A stretch of DNA of 64,000 nucleotides. It comes from Chromobacterium haemolyticum DSM 19808 (GTDB lineage Bacteria; Pseudomonadota; Gammaproteobacteria; Burkholderiales; Chromobacteriaceae). The DNA is taken from NCBI RefSeq assembly GCF_000711885.1, contig NZ_JONK01000014.1, positions 58,568 through 122,567 of the forward strand, read 5' to 3'. How positions within the stretch are numbered: position 1 is the stretch's first letter; each line of letters starts with the position of its first letter. Below are positions 59,746 to 64,000 of the stretch, piece by piece. Both the position numbers and the translations under genes were made by a program. The notes under the pieces are model-generated. The model had not been told where the DNA came from and searched no databases. It worked only from the letters and a program-made list of their open reading frames with translations.

Positions 59746-59969
59746 GACGCTCTCCGAATTGGTTTTTACACATATAAAACCGATTTTGACTATTTGGAGG
59801 TGTAGTCGCGGCATGTGACAGTGGCATGGCAAGGCCGTGGTCCCAGGGCTGAACTTAAAAGCCGCTGCTGCAAATTGCTACCTATAACTCCATGATTCCG
59901 TTATAATTCCGCCCCTTTGCGGCCGCCATCGCCCGACGCGGCCACCTATACTAAATGTCAGGAAACGCC

Positions 59970-61949
59970 ATGAGCCTGTTGCCGCACCAGATCGAGTTGC
60001 TATCGCCCGCCAAGACCGCCGAAATCGGCCGCGAGGCCATCTTGCACGGCGCCGACGCGGTGTACATCGGCGGGCCCAGCTTCGGCGCGCGCCACAACGC
60101 CTGTAACAGCGTGGAGGATATCGCCGGCCTGACCGCGTTTGCGCACCGCTACCACGCGCGCATCTTCGCCACGCTCAACACCATCTTGCACGATGCCGAA
60201 CTGGAGCCGGCGCGCAAGCTGATCTGGCAGTTGTACGACGCAGGCGTGGACGCGCTGATCATTCAGGATATGGGCATCCTGGAACTGGACCTGCCGCCCA
60301 TCCAGCTGCATGCCTCCACTCAGTGCGACATCCGCACGCCGGAAAAAGCGCGTTTCCTGTCCGATGCCGGTTTCTCCCAAGTGGTGCTGGCGCGCGAGCT
60401 GACGATTCCGCAAATCCGCCAGGCGGCCGACGCGGTGGGCGACGCCGCCACCATTGAATACTTCATTCACGGCGCGTTGTGTGTGGCCTTCTCCGGCCAG
60501 TGCTATATCAGCCACGCCGACAACGGGCGCAGCGCCAACCGCGGCGACTGCTCGCAAGCCTGTAGACTGCCGTACACGCTGACCGACAAGGACGGCGGCG
60601 TGGTGGCTTTCGACAAGCATTTGCTATCGATGAAGGACAATAATCAGAGCGCCAATCTGGAGGCGCTGCTGGACGCCGGCGTGCGTTCGCTGAAGATCGA
60701 GGGCCGTTACAAAGACGTGTCCTATGTGAAGAACATCACCGCCCATTACCGGCTGCTGCTGGACGAGATCATCGAACGTAGGCCGGAGCTGGCGCGCGCC
60801 TCCAGCGGCGACAGCGAAATCTTCTTCGCGCCGGACCCGGACAAGACCTTCCACCGCGGCGGCACCGATTACTTCGCCACTGGCCGCAAGATCGACATCG
60901 GCGCTTTCGATTCGCCCAAGTTTGTCGGCGTCGGCCTGGGCGTAGTCAGCAAAGTGGGGCCGGACTGGCTGGAGATCGCCACCCGAGAAACCATGAGCAA
61001 CGGCGACGGCATCAACTTCATGAAGAAGCGGGAAGTTGTGGGCGTTCAGGCCAATACCGTGCAGCAAGTGGGCAAGACCGCGGACGGCGAGTTGTTGTGG
61101 AGGGTGTTTCCCAACGACGCTTCGGTGTTGGCCGGCCTCAAGCCGGGCGTGGACATCAGCCGCAACCGCGACCACGCCTGGGAACTGGCGCTGCTGAAAA
61201 AGTCCGCCGAGCGCAAGGTGGGCGTGTGGATGACGCTGGCTGAAAACGCCGACGGCCTGGAACTGAGCATCACCGACGAGGACGGCGTCAGCGCCGTCGC
61301 CCGCAGCCCGCTGGCGCTGGAGCCGGCCAAGGACGCGGAGAAGGCGCTTGCAGGTTTGCGAGACAATCTGGCGAAGCTGGGCAACACCATGTTCGTTGCC
61401 CACGATGTAACGCTGCAACTCTCTCAGCCGTGGTTCGCGCCGGCCTCGGCGATCAACGCCTTGCGCCGAGACGCCATCGCCCGGCTGGAGGCCGCGCGCT
61501 TGCAGGCCTGGCCGCGCCAGCCGCGCAAGGCGGCGTTGGTGCCGCCGGCGCCGTATCCGGAAAAGACGCTGAGCTATCTGGCCAACGTCTACAACAATCT
61601 GGCCTGGCAGTTCTACCGCAAGCACGGGGTGGAGGTCATCGACGCCGCCTACGAGGCGCATCAGGAAGAGGGCGAGGTCAGCCTGATGATCACCAAGCAC
61701 TGTCTGCGCTTCTCCTTCAACCTGTGCCCGAAGCAGGCCAAGGGGGTGAAGGGCGTGATGGGCCAGGTGCGCGCCGATCCGATGACGCTGAAGTCCGGCA
61801 ACGAAACCTACACATTGAAGTTCGAATGCCGGCCTTGCGAGATGCATGTGATGGGCAAGATGAAAAAGCACATCCTGAAGGCCCCGCCGCCAAGCGAGGT
61901 GCCGTACACCGCGCCCTTGACCTTCTTCAAGCAGCGTCCGCGGTCTTGA
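59970..61949 (+). CDS. rlhA: U32-family 23S rRNA C2501 hydroxylase
   Basis: Peptidase-U32-type protein of 659 residues. The long form of this family (E. coli RlhA/YdcP, 653 residues) makes 5-hydroxycytidine at 23S rRNA position 2501; the short form TrhP acts on tRNA. Seen are LLSPAKTAEIGREAILHGAD, ALCVAFSGQCYISHADNGRS followed by NRGDCSQACRLPY with the conserved cysteines, SLKIEGRYKDVSYVKNITAH, and a C-terminal extension with CLRFSFNLCPKQ and FECRPCEMH. ATG 59970 has AGGAA at a good distance; 59955 is the alternative. The RlhA name rests on length and the C-terminal cysteine domain. TATAAT at 59902-59907 is a likely -10. Confidence 0.85.
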   Translation: MSLLPHQIELLSPAKTAEIGREAILHGADAVYIGGPSFGARHNACNSVEDIAGLTAFAHRYHARIFATLNTILHDAELEPARKLIWQLYDAGVDALIIQDMGILELDLPPIQLHASTQCDIRTPEKARFLSDAGFSQVVLARELTIPQIRQAADAVGDAATIEYFIHGALCVAFSGQCYISHADNGRSANRGDCSQACRLPYTLTDKDGGVVAFDKHLLSMKDNNQSANLEALLDAGVRSLKIEGRYKDVSYVKNITAHYRLLLDEIIERRPELARASSGDSEIFFAPDPDKTFHRGGTDYFATGRKIDIGAFDSPKFVGVGLGVVSKVGPDWLEIATRETMSNGDGINFMKKREVVGVQANTVQQVGKTADGELLWRVFPNDASVLAGLKPGVDISRNRDHAWELALLKKSAERKVGVWMTLAENADGLELSITDEDGVSAVARSPLALEPAKDAEKALAGLRDNLAKLGNTMFVAHDVTLQLSQPWFAPASAINALRRDAIARLEAARLQAWPRQPRKAALVPPAPYPEKTLSYLANVYNNLAWQFYRKHGVEVIDAAYEAHQEEGEVSLMITKHCLRFSFNLCPKQAKGVKGVMGQVRADPMTLKSGNETYTLKFECRPCEMHVMGKMKKHILKAPPPSEVPYTAPLTFFKQRPRS

Positions 61950-61997
61950 GCGCTAGATTGCCGATCTGAGGCGGCGAGTCGATTGCGGCGGCGGCGG

Positions 61998-62030
61998 AGA
62001 GGTGCGTAAAATGCGCCTCTTTCTTTTTTC
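61998..62030 (+). terminator. Terminator of rlhA
   Basis: AGAGGTGC (61998-62005), 7-base loop, GCGCCTCT (62013-62020), then TTCTTTTTTC. Confidence 0.82.
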
Positions 62031-62092
62031 CTATCCGGAACAATCCTTTAATACATTATCGCCGGCCACGCCGGCATCACGGGGAATCAAAC

Positions 62093-62500
62093 GTGGCCGA
62101 CATCGAGCGCCTGGACACCTGGGTCAAATACAAGAACGGTTTGTGCGAGGACTGCATGGGCAGCTGCTGTTCCATGCCGGTGGAGGTGCGGCTGCCGGAT
62201 CTGGTGCGCATGGGTGTGGTGGACGAGTTCGAGCTGGAAGAGCCGATCAAGAACATCGCCAAGCGCCTGGAAAAGCAGCGATTGATCCAGCACTTCAATT
62301 TCAAGCGCGAGCTGTTTACGTTGGCGCGGCGTGCCAACGGCGATTGCATGCACCTGGATCAGAAGACCCGTTTGTGCGGCATTTACGAACGGCGCCCCAA
62401 TACTTGTCGCAACCATCCCAAGGTGGGCCCCAAGCCGGGCTTCTGCGCGTATACCCGCAATCCGCAGAAGATCGTTTTCCTTCGCCATTCCGCGGCGTGA
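62093..62500 (+). CDS. YkgJ-family cysteine-cluster protein
   Basis: Small cytosolic protein of 135 residues with the zinc/iron-chelating YkgJ-type motif. The cysteines are in LCEDCMGSCCSMPVEV (about 17-32), GDCMHLDQKTRLCGIYERRP (about 83-102), TCRNHPK and FCAYTR. Function unknown; metal or cluster binding is inferred from the motif. The start is GTG at 62093 after GGGGAA. A parS-like site lies immediately after the stop. Confidence 0.86.
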   Translation: MADIERLDTWVKYKNGLCEDCMGSCCSMPVEVRLPDLVRMGVVDEFELEEPIKNIAKRLEKQRLIQHFNFKRELFTLARRANGDCMHLDQKTRLCGIYERRPNTCRNHPKVGPKPGFCAYTRNPQKIVFLRHSAA

Positions 62501-62504
62501 ACGC

Positions 62505-62520
62505 TGTTTCACGTGAAACT
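62505..62520. other. parS-like ParB binding site, intergenic
   Basis: TGTTTCACGTGAAACT matches the parS consensus at 15 of 16 positions, between the YkgJ and YdcZ genes. Confidence 0.8.
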
Positions 62521-62544
62521 CTCCGTTGACTCGACTGGATCGTC

Positions 62545-63012
62545 ATGAACCCCATTTATCCTTTATTCGCTTTCGCCATTGGCGTAGTGGTGCCGCTGCA
62601 GGCCGCCATCAACAACCAGCTCAAGGGCGTGCTGGGCAACAGCACGCTGCTGGCGGCGCTGGTGTCGTTCTCCGTGGGCAGCCTGTGTCTGGCCGGCCTG
62701 GCTGTCGCCACCGGTCAGAAATGGCAGGACCTGGCGCAGTTGGGCCGGGTGGAGTGGTGGATGCTGCTGGGCGGCGCGATGGGGGCGATGTTCGTGTTCG
62801 GCACCACCTTGCTGGCGCCGCGGCTGGGCGTGGCGGCCATGCTGTCACTGGTGATCGCCGGCCAGGTGTGCGTGTCGCTGCTGTTCGACCGTTTCGGCTG
62901 GCTGGCGATGCCGCTGCGAGAGGTGAATCTGCCTCGGCTGTTGGGGGCGGCGCTCGTGGTGGGCGGAGTGTTGTTGGTTAACTTTGGCGATAAGTGGTTT
63001 GGACGCGTTTGA
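62545..63012 (+). CDS. YdcZ/DUF606-family membrane transporter
   Basis: Inner-membrane protein of 155 residues, five hydrophobic helices, of the small DMT group DUF606. It begins IYPLFAFAIGVVVPLQAAIN, with the typical NNQLKGVLGNSTLLAALVSF next and VWGG-like glycine-rich segments later (GGAMGAMFVFGTTLLAPRLG). The C-terminal helix is LLGAALVVGGVLLVNF. Substrate unknown; members often act as homodimers or in pairs. It ends at a bidirectional terminator. Confidence 0.87.
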   Translation: MNPIYPLFAFAIGVVVPLQAAINNQLKGVLGNSTLLAALVSFSVGSLCLAGLAVATGQKWQDLAQLGRVEWWMLLGGAMGAMFVFGTTLLAPRLGVAAMLSLVIAGQVCVSLLFDRFGWLAMPLREVNLPRLLGAALVVGGVLLVNFGDKWFGRV

Positions 63013-63037
63013 GCGATAGGCGCAGGGCCGCCACGCT

Positions 63038-63066
63038 AAAAACGGCAGCCAGAGGCTGCCGTTTTT
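63038..63066. terminator. Bidirectional terminator
   Basis: AAAAACGGCAGCC (63038-63050), AGA, GGCTGCCGTTTTT (63054-63066), between the convergent YdcZ and Spy-like genes. Confidence 0.9.
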
Positions 63067-63085
63067 GCTGTCAAACGCGCGGCGT

Positions 63086-63559
63086 TTATTTGGGCTGAGG
63101 TTTGGACATCGGGCCCATGTGGCGGCCCATCTGGCCGTGCCATTGGTCCATCACTTTCTGCTGCTCCGGCGTTAGCTGAGCGTAGAAAGTTTTCAGCGCG
63201 TCCAGGCGTTTCTGCATCGCGTCCTGGTGCTGCTTCATCATATCCAACATGCGTTCCATGCGTTGCGGCGCAGTTTCGCCGGCCTGCGGTTTGGGCGGCA
63301 TCGCTCGTTCGCCCGGCTTCATCGAGGCGACGAAGGTTTTCCAGGCGCCTTCCTGGCTGGCTTGCAGCTTCAGTTGGTCATGCAGTCCTTGCAGATGGCG
63401 GGCGGCCATGGCTTCGCGCTGGGCCGGGTCCATGTGGCGGCCTTTTTCCATCATCGGCATCGGGCTTTGCGACGGAGCGTCGCTGGCGGCCAGCGCGGAG
63501 CCGGTGACACCGGCGGCCAGCAGCGCGGCGATCAGCATGGGCTTGAACAGCTTGGTCAT
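63086..63559 (-). CDS. Spy/CpxP-like periplasmic protein
   Basis: Exported protein of 157 residues. The signal peptide FKPMLIAALLAAGVTGSALA is followed by a helical, Met- and Gln-rich chain with the LTPEQQKVMDQW form of the LTxxQ motif (about 134-145), a mark of the Spy/CpxP family of periplasmic chaperones and metal-stress proteins. Basic and Met-rich patches (PMPMMEKGRHMDP; GQMGRHMGPM) may bind metal. No Cpx genes are nearby. Confidence 0.85.
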   Translation of the reverse strand: MTKLFKPMLIAALLAAGVTGSALAASDAPSQSPMPMMEKGRHMDPAQREAMAARHLQGLHDQLKLQASQEGAWKTFVASMKPGERAMPPKPQAGETAPQRMERMLDMMKQHQDAMQKRLDALKTFYAQLTPEQQKVMDQWHGQMGRHMGPMSKPQPK

Positions 63560-63674
63560 GATTGAAGACTCCTATGGAGGTGGATCATGCAAGCAGTATT
63601 GAGCATGGGTGTCTGGCAAGTGTTGCGGGTAGGGCGGGGCTTGTTACCGAGTGTTAACCGGGCCGGCCCGCTTA

Positions 63675-64000
63675 GACCCGCTAACAAAACCTGTCGATAA
63701 ATCGCAGACAGATCAATGAGAAAGCCAGCTTGAGTAAGGCGTAATGCGTATCCAGCCGCCGTTCGAAGCGGATGCGCAATTTCCCGAAGCCAGCTAGCCA
63801 AGAATGGGTTCGTTCTACCACCCAGCGGTGGCGACCTAGTCTCTCGCTGCTTTCCACCCCGCGACGCGCGATTCGCACCAAGATTCCGCGTCGGTTCAGG
63901 TGTTCACGGCAACGGCGGTAGTCATAGCCTTTGTCTGCATGCAGCTTGTAAGGCTTTTGCCTGGGCCGCCCTGGCAAACCAGGAACGGCAGGAATCGCAT
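63675..64000 (-). mobile_element. IS5-family insertion sequence, truncated by the window edge
   Basis: Left boundary set at the sequence GACCCGCTAACAAAACC (from 63675), preceded by TTA (63672-63674), a TNA-type flank as in some IS5-family groups. It contains the 3' part of the transposase gene reading leftward. The other end lies beyond 64000. Confidence 0.7.
63681..64000 (-). CDS. IS5-family transposase, 3' part
   Basis: C-terminal portion of a DDE transposase, open to the window edge (about 106 residues). It includes the second catalytic Asp in LHADKGYDYRRCREHL and the Glu in RHRWVVERTHSWLAGFGKLR, followed by HYALLKLAFSLICLRFIDRF. No frameshift or stop is seen in the visible part, so the element may be intact. 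The true start is outside the window. Confidence 0.85.
   Translation of the reverse strand, partial: AIPAVPGLPGRPRQKPYKLHADKGYDYRRCREHLNRRGILVRIARRGVESSERLGRHRWVVERTHSWLAGFGKLRIRFERRLDTHYALLKLAFSLICLRFIDRFC

Noticed and set aside
59970..61949. Annotation as a secreted collagenase (U32 peptidase)
   Set aside because: No signal peptide; the length and C-terminal cysteine domain match the RNA-hydroxylase form of the family.

Overview
The window is one GC-rich stretch of a bacterial chromosome. Gene content fits a betaproteobacterium of the order Neisseriales, most likely Chromobacterium or a close Chromobacteriaceae relative. It combines a PilS/PilR pair, an inner-core LPS locus, an OmpR/EnvZ pair, a complete glp regulon, secreted proteases and a chitin-oligosaccharide uptake locus. 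The genus is inferred from gene content only. No rRNA, tRNA or CRISPR array was seen.

Layout. 0.2-4.3 kb: pdxH, then a secreted M4 metalloprotease and a secreted M28 aminopeptidase. 4.3-10.2 kb: an ElaA-type acetyltransferase facing parC-pilS-pilR, whose genes overlap. 10.2-16.2 kb: small exported proteins, a YdcH protein, a periplasmic broad-specificity amino-acid racemase and a secreted protein built from three four-cysteine repeats. 16.5-21.7 kb: ompR-envZ, an EamA half-transporter divergent from a LysR regulator, an AraC-MGMT fusion and a CBS-domain protein with a structured leader. 22-27.5 kb: waaA-waaC, an AT-rich gap packed with DnaA boxes, waaE, then a GNAT / MccF-like S66 peptidase / GNAT group. 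27.6-34.4 kb: CorC-type transporter, ung, pcm and rhodanese genes, a TPP riboswitch with thiC, DUF2789 and a secreted MTA/SAH nucleosidase. 34.5-40.6 kb: SDR, EIIA-like protein, lipoprotein, GNAT, YcaQ, a solute-binding protein and pyruvate kinase. 41.3-47 kb: glpK-glpF-glpT-glpD. 47.4-50.2 kb: a citrate transporter, an unknown gene and a B3/B4-domain protein. 50.3-59.8 kb: a sugar ABC operon with a cytosolic GH3 enzyme, an OprD-type porin and a chemoreceptor. 60-64 kb: rlhA, a YkgJ protein, a YdcZ transporter, a Spy/CpxP-like protein and the 3' part of an IS5-family element.

Three layers of non-coding structure stand out. First, a family of about 143-145 bp palindrome-ended repeats lies between genes. 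Their flanks are nearly always TNA, and in five cases the flanking TNA triplet is exactly the stop codon of the neighbouring gene. Second, thirteen perfect DnaA boxes (TTATCCACA) are present, mostly in two clusters, together with three parS-like sites; this places the window near the replication origin and suggests a DnaA-titration or origin-like locus. Third, the porin and ABC promoters share YTGGY half-sites, in 11-bp-phased tandem at the porin and in a large inverted repeat at the ABC operon, consistent with one regulator co-ordinating outer-membrane entry, uptake and cleavage of the sugar.
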